From Nostocoides_A vanveenii (GTDB lineage Bacteria; Actinomycetota; Actinomycetes; Actinomycetales; Dermatophilaceae): DNA of 64,000 bases. A program made the position numbers and the translations under genes. Positions 9,515 to 16,607 of the stretch are shown piece by piece. The notes beneath the pieces were generated by a model. The model was not told the origin of the DNA and made no database searches. It saw only the letters and a list, made by a program, of their open reading frames with translations. The stretch is from NCBI RefSeq assembly GCF_039531165.1, contig NZ_BAAAPN010000059.1, forward strand, positions 73,979 through 137,978. Direction: 5' to 3'. Positions within the stretch are counted from its first letter, which is position 1; each line of letters opens with the position of its first letter.

Positions 9515-11146
9515 ATGATGATCGCGCTGGCGGACGTGACCCTCACCCTGCGCGGGCAGATGGTCGTCGTCGGCCCGGGCACTGGCGCACCGATCGACGA
9601 CCTCGTTGTCATGGAGTCACCGCGCGAGCACATCGGCGGGCCGGGCGATCTGGTCCTCGGGGTCTGCCTCGACACCCCGAAACGCGCGCTGGCCGCCGTG
9701 GAGCGCCTCGGGGACCGCGGTGCGCCCGGACTCGTGGTCCGGACTCGGCCGGCCGCCGATCCCGAGGTGGTCGCCGCGGCGCACCGGCGCGGCGTGGCCT
9801 TGGTGGCCCTGGCCGAGAACGCGAGCTGGGCGCACGTCATCCAGGTGCTGCGCGAGGCCCTGAACCGGGCCGCGACCGGCGCCCCACGAACCGTCGCCGA
9901 CGACCTGTTCGCCCTCGCCGATGCGGCGGCCGGCCTAGTCGAGGCGGCGGTGACCATCGAGGACGCCCGCCACCGGGTGCTGGCGTATTCCTCGCGCCAG
10001 CACCGGGCCGATCCGGCCCGCGTGTCGACCATCGTCGGCCGCCGTGTCCCCGCCGCCGTCGTGTCCACCTTGCGCGCCGGGGGTGTCTTTCGCCGGATGG
10101 CCCGCAGTGACGAGCCGTTCTTCCTCGCTGCCGGCGTCACTCCGGACCTCGGGGCGCGATTCGTGGTGCCGGTGCGCGCGGGGGGTGAGTGGCTCGGCTC
10201 GATCTGGTGCGCCGTGGACGCCCCACCCGCTGCGCCTGTGATCGAGGAGCTGCGCACGATGGCCGCGGCCGTGGCCTTGCAGTTGCTGACCCAGCGCGCG
10301 CAGACCGACCTGACCCGGCTGGTCTGGCTCGACCGGCTCCGGCAGTCGCTGGTGGAGCCGGCCGCGGACGCGGCGACCTGGCTGCCGACCGGTCCATGGC
10401 GGGTGGTGGTGCTGGCCGGGACGCCGGACCCGGCCGGCCGGCCGCTTTCCGAGAGTGCCCGTGAGCTGCCGCTGCTCGATCTATGGGTGGCGACCCTGCG
10501 CCGGCGGGGCTGGCCGCAGCCGGCACTGGTGGATGTGGCGGATGGCGTTTTCGCCATCGTCACCGACGCCGCTCCCATCGCGAGGGGACGGGAAGGCCAC
10601 GATCCGCTCGCTCGCGACGGCATCGCGCCATCCACCGTCGGGCGCGCGGGCACGTGGGCGTGGCTGCGGGCGGCCGTCGAGGATGTCGCCTCGGCCGGCT
10701 GCCTGGTCACCGCCTGTGCCGCGACGCCGAGCGAGGTGGCGGCTGACCTGCCGCGCGCTCGGCGCGAGGCGCTTGAGGTCGCCGAACTCTATGCCCCGCA
10801 CGGAGATTCGACGGTCCGCCAGGCGGATGAGGTGTGGCCCGCGCTCACCATCGCCCGCGCGACGCGGGCCGTCGGTGGTGACCGGCCGATCGGGCCCCTT
10901 GCCGCCCTCGCTACCGACCCGGCGGACCAGGAGCGGGATCGGCATACGCTCCGGGCCTGGCTCGACCACCCAGGCGCGCCGCGGCGCGCCGCTGCCGAGC
11001 TCGGCGTTCACGTCAACACGGTGCGCTACCGGATGGACCGGATTGCGGCCCTGCTCGACGTCGACCTCGACGACAGCGATGTCCGACTCGCCCTCCAACT
11101 CCTGCTACGCGCCCACCACACCCCTGACCCGTTCCCACCGAACTGA
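9515..11146 (+). CDS. PucR family transcriptional regulator
   Basis: 543 residues. The N-terminal region is a PucR-like sensor segment. A GGDEF-like central segment contains the block PHGDSTVRQADEVWP. The C-terminal PucR helix-turn-helix reads HVNTVRYRMDRIAALL (about 495-510), followed by the conserved DVRLALQLLL tail. Such proteins activate purine, amino-acid or amine catabolism genes in response to metabolites. The gene is transcribed away from the DadA-like gene across 121 bases, which makes that flavoprotein the likely target. No sigma-factor sites could be assigned with confidence in the gap. Confidence 0.85.
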   Translation: MMIALADVTLTLRGQMVVVGPGTGAPIDDLVVMESPREHIGGPGDLVLGVCLDTPKRALAAVERLGDRGAPGLVVRTRPAADPEVVAAAHRRGVALVALAENASWAHVIQVLREALNRAATGAPRTVADDLFALADAAAGLVEAAVTIEDARHRVLAYSSRQHRADPARVSTIVGRRVPAAVVSTLRAGGVFRRMARSDEPFFLAAGVTPDLGARFVVPVRAGGEWLGSIWCAVDAPPAAPVIEELRTMAAAVALQLLTQRAQTDLTRLVWLDRLRQSLVEPAADAATWLPTGPWRVVVLAGTPDPAGRPLSESARELPLLDLWVATLRRRGWPQPALVDVADGVFAIVTDAAPIARGREGHDPLARDGIAPSTVGRAGTWAWLRAAVEDVASAGCLVTACAATPSEVAADLPRARREALEVAELYAPHGDSTVRQADEVWPALTIARATRAVGGDRPIGPLAALATDPADQERDRHTLRAWLDHPGAPRRAAAELGVHVNTVRYRMDRIAALLDVDLDDSDVRLALQLLLRAHHTPDPFPPN

Positions 11147-11182
11147 CCTGCGCAACCACATGTGCATGTGTAGAGTTGCTGA

Positions 11183-11458
11183 ATGAGCCCCCTGGAGCGA
11201 CGCCTGCACGTCCTGATCGACCAAGCGCGCTACGACCAGCTCACCGCGGAGGCCACGCGCACCGGCCGGTCTGTTGCCGATATCGTCCGCTCCGCGATCG
11301 ACCTGCACTTCGATGAGGACCGCGACCAGGCCCGTCGCGCGGCTGCGGCCCGGTTCCTGCTGGCATCGGCGGACTCGGATTCCGAGCCGGGCGAGACGTG
11401 GGAAGAGATGCTGGCCATCCAGGAGGCCGAGTTGGACCGCCGGCTCGACCTCGCGTGA
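11183..11458 (+). CDS. Ribbon-helix-helix antitoxin of a VapBC-type module
   Basis: 91 residues. The N-terminal part, RRLHVLIDQARYDQLTAEA then GRSVADIVRSAID, has the short strand plus two helices of a CopG/RHH DNA-binding domain. The rest is an acidic, helical, toxin-binding tail. Its stop codon overlaps the GTG start of the PIN gene (GTGA), the usual coupling in such modules. It probably represses its own promoter; the upstream gap (11147-11182) is too short for a detailed promoter call. Confidence 0.8.
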   Translation: MSPLERRLHVLIDQARYDQLTAEATRTGRSVADIVRSAIDLHFDEDRDQARRAAAARFLLASADSDSEPGETWEEMLAIQEAELDRRLDLA

Positions 11459-11877
11459 ACCAGCGCCCGAATCTGTTCCTCGACACCCCCGTATTCCTCT
11501 ACGCCCTGGGCAAGGCGGCCCCTGCCAAGGCCGCCGCCCAAACCCTGCTTCGCGACGCATCGGTCGGGCAGTTGCGCCTCCACACGGGGGCGGAATGCGT
11601 CCAAGAGGTCATCTTCCACCGCCTCCGTTCCGGCTCCCGGAACCTCGCGGTCAATCAGGTCCACGCGATCAGGGAGCTCTGCGTCGTGCACCCGATGGAC
11701 GATGCGGTCTTGGATCGAGGGCTGGAGTTGATCGAGGAGGCTGGGGCCCGCGGGCGCGACGCCTTCATCGCCGCCACCGCCCTGCTGGCCGGATTCGATC
11801 ACATCGTGACCACGGACACCCGGTTCGTCGATGTGCCCGGCCTGCGCCCGGTGGACCCGCGCGACCTCGCCGGCTGA
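11455..11877 (+). CDS. PIN-domain ribonuclease toxin (VapC-like)
   Basis: 140 residues from GTG 11455, chosen because it overlaps the antitoxin stop and because the PIN fold begins immediately (LFLDTPVFLY). The acidic catalytic set is present: D10, E51 (E47 is also near), D102 in GRDAFIAATALL and D121 in VTTDTRFVDV. These enzymes cleave tRNA or rRNA when the antitoxin is lost. Unlike the module at 5.5-6.1 kb, both partners are complete. An amidotransferase gene follows after 18 bases and may share the transcript. Confidence 0.82.
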   Translation: MNQRPNLFLDTPVFLYALGKAAPAKAAAQTLLRDASVGQLRLHTGAECVQEVIFHRLRSGSRNLAVNQVHAIRELCVVHPMDDAVLDRGLELIEEAGARGRDAFIAATALLAGFDHIVTTDTRFVDVPGLRPVDPRDLAG

Positions 11878-11895
11878 CCCGGCACAATCGCCCGT

Positions 11896-12618
11896 ATGAC
11901 CGTCCGCATCGGCATCGCCGGCGACCTCACCCCCGCCTACCCCTCCCATCGCGAGATCGAGGCCGCACGGGGCCTGCTCGGCGACGACGTCGAGACGTCG
12001 TGGGTGGCGAGCGACGGACCGGGGGCCGCGGAGATCGTGGCGGGAGCCACGGCATACGACGGTCTGTGGATCGCGCCCGGCAGCCCGTACGCCGATGACG
12101 CCGCCGTTCTGGAGGTCATCCGGTGCGCGCGCGAGCGCGCGATGCCGCTGCTCGGCACCTGCGGCGGCCTGCAGTATGCCGTGCTCGAGTTCGCCCGTAA
12201 CGTCCTGGGCAGCCCGGGGACGCACGCCGAGATCGACGGGGTTGACGACTCGAATGCCGTTGCCCCACTTGCCTGTTCGCTCGTAGGCCAGGAGCGCCTG
12301 GTGACGCCGACGCCTGGGACGTGGTTCGCAGACCTGGTCGCCGGCGAAGCGTTCGTCGGGATGCACTACTGCGGCTACGGCCCGACTCAGAAGACCGTCA
12401 CCGACCTGACCGAGAACGACTGGCAGGTCGAGTCGAGCGCACCCGATGCACCGGCCGAAGTGCTGCGGTTGAAAACCCACCCGTTCTTCGTGCTGAGCCT
12501 CTTTCAACCTCAGATAGGGGCCATCAAACACGGTCGCGTGCACCCGCTCCTCCACGCCTTCGTGGACGCCGCCCACAGAGGCGCGAATAGCGAGCAGTCA
12601 CACGCGATGGATGGCTGA
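11896..12618 (+). CDS. Class I glutamine amidotransferase-like protein related to the CTP synthase GAT domain
   Basis: 240 residues, a stand-alone amidotransferase fold. The nucleophile elbow LLGTCGGLQYAVLEFARN places Cys at C89 and resembles the CTP synthase GATase domain. The catalytic His is present at H195. However, the residue that should be the Glu of the HPE motif is Phe (HPFF, 195-198), so the usual Cys-His-Glu triad is incomplete. The oxyanion region GLWIAPGSPY (57-66) is intact. No synthase domain is attached and the true pyrG is elsewhere. It may be a glutaminase-like or peptidase-like enzyme or a regulatory paralogue; function is not assigned. Confidence 0.7.
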   Translation: MTVRIGIAGDLTPAYPSHREIEAARGLLGDDVETSWVASDGPGAAEIVAGATAYDGLWIAPGSPYADDAAVLEVIRCARERAMPLLGTCGGLQYAVLEFARNVLGSPGTHAEIDGVDDSNAVAPLACSLVGQERLVTPTPGTWFADLVAGEAFVGMHYCGYGPTQKTVTDLTENDWQVESSAPDAPAEVLRLKTHPFFVLSLFQPQIGAIKHGRVHPLLHAFVDAAHRGANSEQSHAMDG

Positions 12619-12661
12619 GGCAATGGTCTCCCTCTGCGTTCGCAGGACCTGGTCCCGGACC

Positions 12662-12740
12662 GGCCTCTCGACGGGGCTGAACCGGCCTCTCGACGGGGCT
12701 GAACCGGCCTCTCGACGGGGCTGAACCGGCCTCTCGACGG
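12662..12740 (+). repeat. 22-bp tandem repeat block (3.6 copies), inverted relative to 8013-8112
   Basis: Units start at 12662, 12684, 12706 and 12728 (partial), each reading GGCCTCTCGACGGGG followed by CTGAACC. The reverse complement of the unit equals the 8.0-kb repeat with a single base difference. It lies between the convergent ends of the amidotransferase gene and meaB. Relative to the gene it follows (plus strand here, minus strand at 8.0 kb) the repeat has the same orientation. Confidence 0.95.
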
Positions 12741-12754
12741 AGGAAGTGGTGCGG

Positions 12755-13738
12755 TCAGGGGAGGAATGCCTGCAGGATGCGGTCGGCGGCGTCGACGGCG
12801 CTGACCCGCCCGGCGCGGACGTCGGCCTCCAGATCGGCCCGCTGTCCACGCACCGCCGGGTGGGCGCGGACAGCGTCCTCCAGGTGCGCGTCCACCATTG
12901 CCCACATCCAATCTTGCTGCTGCTGCGCACGGCGTGCCGCGAGCGAGCCCTCGGCCTCCAGATGCGCGCGATGGTCGAGGACGGCCTGCCAGACGTCGTC
13001 CAACCCAGAACCGGTCTGCGCCGAGCAGGTGAGCACCGGCGGGCGGCGGACATCCTTGCCCGGCAACATCAATCGCATCGCCGCACTCAGATCCCGCGCG
13101 GCCACGCGCGCCCGCCCCTCCCCGTCGCCGTCGGCCTTGTTGACGGCGATGACATCGGCGAGCTCGAGGATGCCGCGCTTGATCCCCTGCAGTTGATCCC
13201 CCGCCCCGGCGAGCGTCAGCAGCAGGAAGGTGTCGACCATCTCCGAGACGGCGATCTCGTTCTGCCCGACGCCGACCGTCTCGACGATGAGCACGTCATA
13301 CCCGGCGGCCTCGAGGATGAGCATCGACTCGCGCGTCGCCCGCGCGACGCCGCCGAGATGTTTCCCGCTCGGGCTCGGCCGCACGAAGGCCTCCTCGCGC
13401 GCGGTCAACTCCGCCATCCGGGTCCGATCCCCGAGGATCGAACCGCCGGTCCGGCGCGACGAGGGGTCCACGGCGACGACGCCGACGCGCGAGCCGCGCT
13501 CGATCAGCCGCACCCCCATCGCGTCGATGAAGGTCGACTTGCCCGCCCCGGGCACACCGGTGATCCCGACCCGCACCGAGGCGCCCGTATGCGGCGTGAT
13601 CGCCGCGATCAGTTCGCTCGCCTGGGCGCGGTGATCCGGGCGCGACGATTCGACCAGCGTGATCGCCCGCGCCACCTGCGCACGCGAACCGTCGCGGACG
13701 CCCGCGACCAGCGCCCCCACATCAATCGCCGGCCTCAT
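12755..13738 (-). CDS. meaB: Methylmalonyl-CoA mutase-associated GTPase MeaB
   Basis: 327 residues, a G3E-family P-loop GTPase. Walker A is GVPGAGKST (61-69). It is followed by VAVDPSSRRTGGSILGDRTR, the hallmark of MeaB/ArgK proteins, then VETVGVGQNE (switch) and AVNKADG (the NKxD guanine-binding motif). MeaB gates delivery of adenosylcobalamin to methylmalonyl-CoA mutase and protects it from inactivation. ATG 13738 is chosen because the family starts there; the stop of the upstream PIN gene overlaps it as ATGA. The mutase subunits are just upstream on the same strand. Confidence 0.93.
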   Translation of the reverse strand: MRPAIDVGALVAGVRDGSRAQVARAITLVESSRPDHRAQASELIAAITPHTGASVRVGITGVPGAGKSTFIDAMGVRLIERGSRVGVVAVDPSSRRTGGSILGDRTRMAELTAREEAFVRPSPSGKHLGGVARATRESMLILEAAGYDVLIVETVGVGQNEIAVSEMVDTFLLLTLAGAGDQLQGIKRGILELADVIAVNKADGDGEGRARVAARDLSAAMRLMLPGKDVRRPPVLTCSAQTGSGLDDVWQAVLDHRAHLEAEGSLAARRAQQQQDWMWAMVDAHLEDAVRAHPAVRGQRADLEADVRAGRVSAVDAADRILQAFLP

Positions 13739-14166
13739 GGTTTGCCCTGCTCCCGCGGCTGGAGAGGAGGTTCCACGCGGGTTACCGTGCCGACCCGATC
13801 GATGGCCCGATCGAAGGACGCAACGTGTCCAACCCCTGAGGACTCGGCACACGCGACCAGATAGGCCTCGGCGAAGTCCAACGGCAGCACTTCGTAGACC
13901 TCCACCGCCCTGAGGATCAGGTCCACGTCCAGACACGACACAGCCGAGAACCTGACCATCGACCGAACCGCCGTGGCAACGCGCTCCCTGGGTGCCTGAT
14001 AGAACGACTCGAGCACGTAGATTGTCTCTGCCACAACCAGATCCGTGAGCAGCAGGCTCCCCGGAGCCGCGGCTCGGAGGAAGGCGGTTGCCCGGGCAGC
14101 CATCGGCGCCGGATCGCGCGTCAGATGTCGGACCAAGACATCGGTGTCAACGAATGCCTTGGTCAT
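13735..14166 (-). CDS. PIN-domain toxin (VapC) inside the mutase-meaB operon
   Basis: 143 residues. Catalytic acidic residues are visible at D7 (FVDTDVLV), E47 (VVAETIYVL), D97/E100 (LDFAEAYLV, where an Asp is commoner at the second position) and D119 (VASFDRAID). It is translationally coupled at both ends by ATGA overlaps: to the AbrB-type antitoxin upstream and to meaB downstream. As an RNase toxin it would be held in check by the antitoxin. Its position means that antitoxin, toxin and MeaB are probably made from one message. Confidence 0.82.
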   Translation of the reverse strand: MTKAFVDTDVLVRHLTRDPAPMAARATAFLRAAAPGSLLLTDLVVAETIYVLESFYQAPRERVATAVRSMVRFSAVSCLDVDLILRAVEVYEVLPLDFAEAYLVACAESSGVGHVASFDRAIDRVGTVTRVEPPLQPREQGKP

Positions 14167-14411
14167 CGTCGATCACGTGAGCGTTGCTCCCTCGTCAACC
14201 GCCTGACATCGTCCCAATCGACATTGCGCCGTGCTGCAGGAACGGCGATGGATCCTTCGAGATCCAGGAAATCAGGGATCCGAGCCAGCACGGCGCGACC
14301 TTCCTCAACTCGGAACACGATGTCGTCTCCGGCCTCCACACCCAGCGCGTCTCGCACCGACTTGGGCAGCGTAATCTGCCCCTTCGAGGTGACCTTGGCC
14401 GCGACATCCAT
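14163..14411 (-). CDS. AbrB/MazE-like antitoxin
   Basis: 82 residues. The swapped-hairpin AbrB DNA-binding domain reads AAKVTSKGQITLPKSVRDAL, followed by GDDIVFRVEEGRAVLAR; the tail DWDDVRRLTREQR is typical of antitoxins paired with PIN toxins. ATG 14411 has AAGGAG five bases before it; a GTG two codons earlier is too close to that site. It overlaps the toxin by 4 bases. The gap to the mutase stop is only 36 bases, so it may be read through from the mutase transcript as well as from its own promoter. Confidence 0.85.
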   Translation of the reverse strand: MDVAAKVTSKGQITLPKSVRDALGVEAGDDIVFRVEEGRAVLARIPDFLDLEGSIAVPAARRNVDWDDVRRLTREQRSRDRR

Positions 14412-14447
14412 GACCACTCCTTACTCTTCGCCTAAAGTAAGGATAGC

Positions 14448-16607
14448 TCAGGCATCCAGGCGCGCCCGGAGGTCTTTGATCAGGTCGACGGCCGCACGAG
14501 AGATGACCGTCCCGGGCGGATAGATCGCATCCGCGCCCGATTCGCGCAGTTGCGCGAAGTCCTGGCTCGGGATCACGCCACCGACGACGATCATCAGGTC
14601 CTGACGCCCCAGGGCGTCCAACTCCGCCCGCAGCGCCGGCACCAGGGTCAGGTGCCCGGCCGCGAGGGAGGACACCCCGACGATGTGGACGTCAGCCTCG
14701 ACGGCCTGGCGCGCGACCTCGGCGGGAGTTTGGAAGAGGGGGCCCACGTCGACGTCGAAGCCGAGGTCGGCGAAGGCGGTCGAGATGACCTTCTGCCCGC
14801 GATCGTGACCGTCCTGCCCCATCTTGGCGACGAGGATCCGCGGGCGCCGACCCTCGGCCTCCTCGAACTCCTCGACCAACTGCTGCGCGGTCTTGACACC
14901 CTCGTCGTCGCCGACCTCCGCGGAATACACGCCACCGATGGTACGGACCTGGGCCGTGTAGCGGCCGAAGACCTCCTCCATCGCGCTGGACATCTCACCG
15001 ACCGTGGCCATCGCTCGGGCGGCCTCGATCGCGCATGCCAAGAGATTGGTCTCCAGAGTCCCGTCCGAGTCTCGTGCTGCGGCAGTGAGTTTCGCGAGAG
15101 CGGCACGGCATACGTCCTCGTCGCGCTCGGCGCGCAGTCGCTCGAGCTTGGCGATCTGTTGCGCGCGCACGGCGGCGTTGTCGACCTTGAGGACGTCGAT
15201 CTCCTCGTCGTCCTCGACCACATAGGTGTTGACGCCGATGACCGGCTGCTGCCCGGAGTCGATCCGCGCCTGGGTGCGCGCGGCTGCCTCCTCGATGCGC
15301 ATCTTGGGGATGCCGGCCTCGATCGCCTTTGCCATCCCGCCGGCGGCCTCGACCTCCTCGATGTGCTCCCACGCGCGCGCCGCGAGGTCGTGCGTCAACT
15401 TCTCGACGTATGCCGATCCCGCCCACGGGTCGATGGTCCGGCAGGTGCCCGACTCCTGCTGGATGACCAGCTGGGTGTTGCGGGCGATGCGGGCACTGAA
15501 GTCCGTTGGGAGAGCGATAGCTTCGTCGAGGGCATTGGTGTGCAGCGACTGGGTGTGGCCCTGGGTCGCAGCCATCGCCTCGATGCACGTCCGGACGACG
15601 TTGTTGAAGACGTCCTGCGCAGTCAGCGACCAGCCCGAGGTCTGGCTGTGCGTGCGCAAGGACAGCGACTTCGGGTTCTGCGCGCCCTGCTCCTTGACCA
15701 GCCGTGCCCAGAGCAGCCGCGCTGCCCGCAGCTTGGCGACCTCCATGAAGAAGTTCATCCCGATCGCCCAGAAGAAGCTCAGCCGCGGCGCGAACCTGTC
15801 GACATCGAGACCGACCGCCTTGCCGGCCCGGATGTATTCGACACCGTCGGCGAGGGTGTAGGCGAGCTCGAGATCCTGCGTCGCCCCGGCCTCCTGCATG
15901 TGATAGCCAGAGATCGAGATCGAGTTGAAGCGCGGCATCTTCGCGCTGGTGTAGGCAAAGATGTCCGAGACGATCCGCATGCTCGGCGTCGGCGGATAGA
16001 TGTAGGTGTTGCGGACCATGAACTCCTTGAGGATGTCGTTCTGGATGGTCCCGGCCAACTGATCCGGCGCGACGCCCTGCTCCTCCGCGGCGACAACATA
16101 GAGCGCGAGGATCGGGATCACCGCGCCATTCATCGTCATCGACACCGACATCTGATCCAGCGGGATGCCACTGAAGAGCGTGCGCATGTCATAGATCGAG
16201 TCGATCGCCACACCGGCCATGCCGACGTCACCCTGCACCCGCGGGTGGTCGGAGTCGTAGCCCCGGTGCGTCGCCAGGTCGAAGGCGACCGACAAACCCT
16301 TTTGTCCCGCAGCGAGATTGCGCCGATAAAAGGCGTTGGACTCCTCGGCGGTGGAGAATCCGGCATACTGCCGGATCGTCCACGGTTGGTTGACATACAT
16401 CGTCGGATAGGGCCCGCGCAGGAAGGGCGGCGCTCCCGGCACCGTCTGGAGGAAGTCGAGGCCGTCGAGGTCGTCGGACGTATAGACAGCCTTGACGTCG
16501 ATGCCCTCCGGTGTCGTCCACGCGGGAGGCAGGTCACCGGAAACGGCGTCCGACGCGGCGTCGCCGCCGATCAGCGCAGACGTCGTGAAATCGGGAATCG
16601 TGCTCAT
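14448..16607 (-). CDS. mutB: Methylmalonyl-CoA mutase large (catalytic) subunit
   Basis: 719 residues, the usual size. The N-terminal TIM barrel reads LRGPYPTMYVNQPWTIRQYA, with FDLATHRGYDSDHPR for substrate binding. The C-terminal cobalamin domain has MGQDGHDRGQK (DxHxxG, with H601 as lower axial ligand), then GVSSLAAGH and VVGGVIPSQD. It interconverts succinyl-CoA and methylmalonyl-CoA with adenosylcobalamin. ATG 16607 overlaps the stop of the small-subunit gene (ATGA), so the two are coupled; the longer N-terminal reading has no family similarity. Function is in odd-chain fatty acid, branched amino acid or propionate metabolism. Confidence 0.95.
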   Translation of the reverse strand: MSTIPDFTTSALIGGDAASDAVSGDLPPAWTTPEGIDVKAVYTSDDLDGLDFLQTVPGAPPFLRGPYPTMYVNQPWTIRQYAGFSTAEESNAFYRRNLAAGQKGLSVAFDLATHRGYDSDHPRVQGDVGMAGVAIDSIYDMRTLFSGIPLDQMSVSMTMNGAVIPILALYVVAAEEQGVAPDQLAGTIQNDILKEFMVRNTYIYPPTPSMRIVSDIFAYTSAKMPRFNSISISGYHMQEAGATQDLELAYTLADGVEYIRAGKAVGLDVDRFAPRLSFFWAIGMNFFMEVAKLRAARLLWARLVKEQGAQNPKSLSLRTHSQTSGWSLTAQDVFNNVVRTCIEAMAATQGHTQSLHTNALDEAIALPTDFSARIARNTQLVIQQESGTCRTIDPWAGSAYVEKLTHDLAARAWEHIEEVEAAGGMAKAIEAGIPKMRIEEAAARTQARIDSGQQPVIGVNTYVVEDDEEIDVLKVDNAAVRAQQIAKLERLRAERDEDVCRAALAKLTAAARDSDGTLETNLLACAIEAARAMATVGEMSSAMEEVFGRYTAQVRTIGGVYSAEVGDDEGVKTAQQLVEEFEEAEGRRPRILVAKMGQDGHDRGQKVISTAFADLGFDVDVGPLFQTPAEVARQAVEADVHIVGVSSLAAGHLTLVPALRAELDALGRQDLMIVVGGVIPSQDFAQLRESGADAIYPPGTVISRAAVDLIKDLRARLDA

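Noticed and set aside
8047..10110. 687-codon plus-strand frame spanning the flavoprotein gene and part of pucR
   Set aside because: It crosses two real genes in another frame and is Arg/Gly/Ala-biased with no domains.
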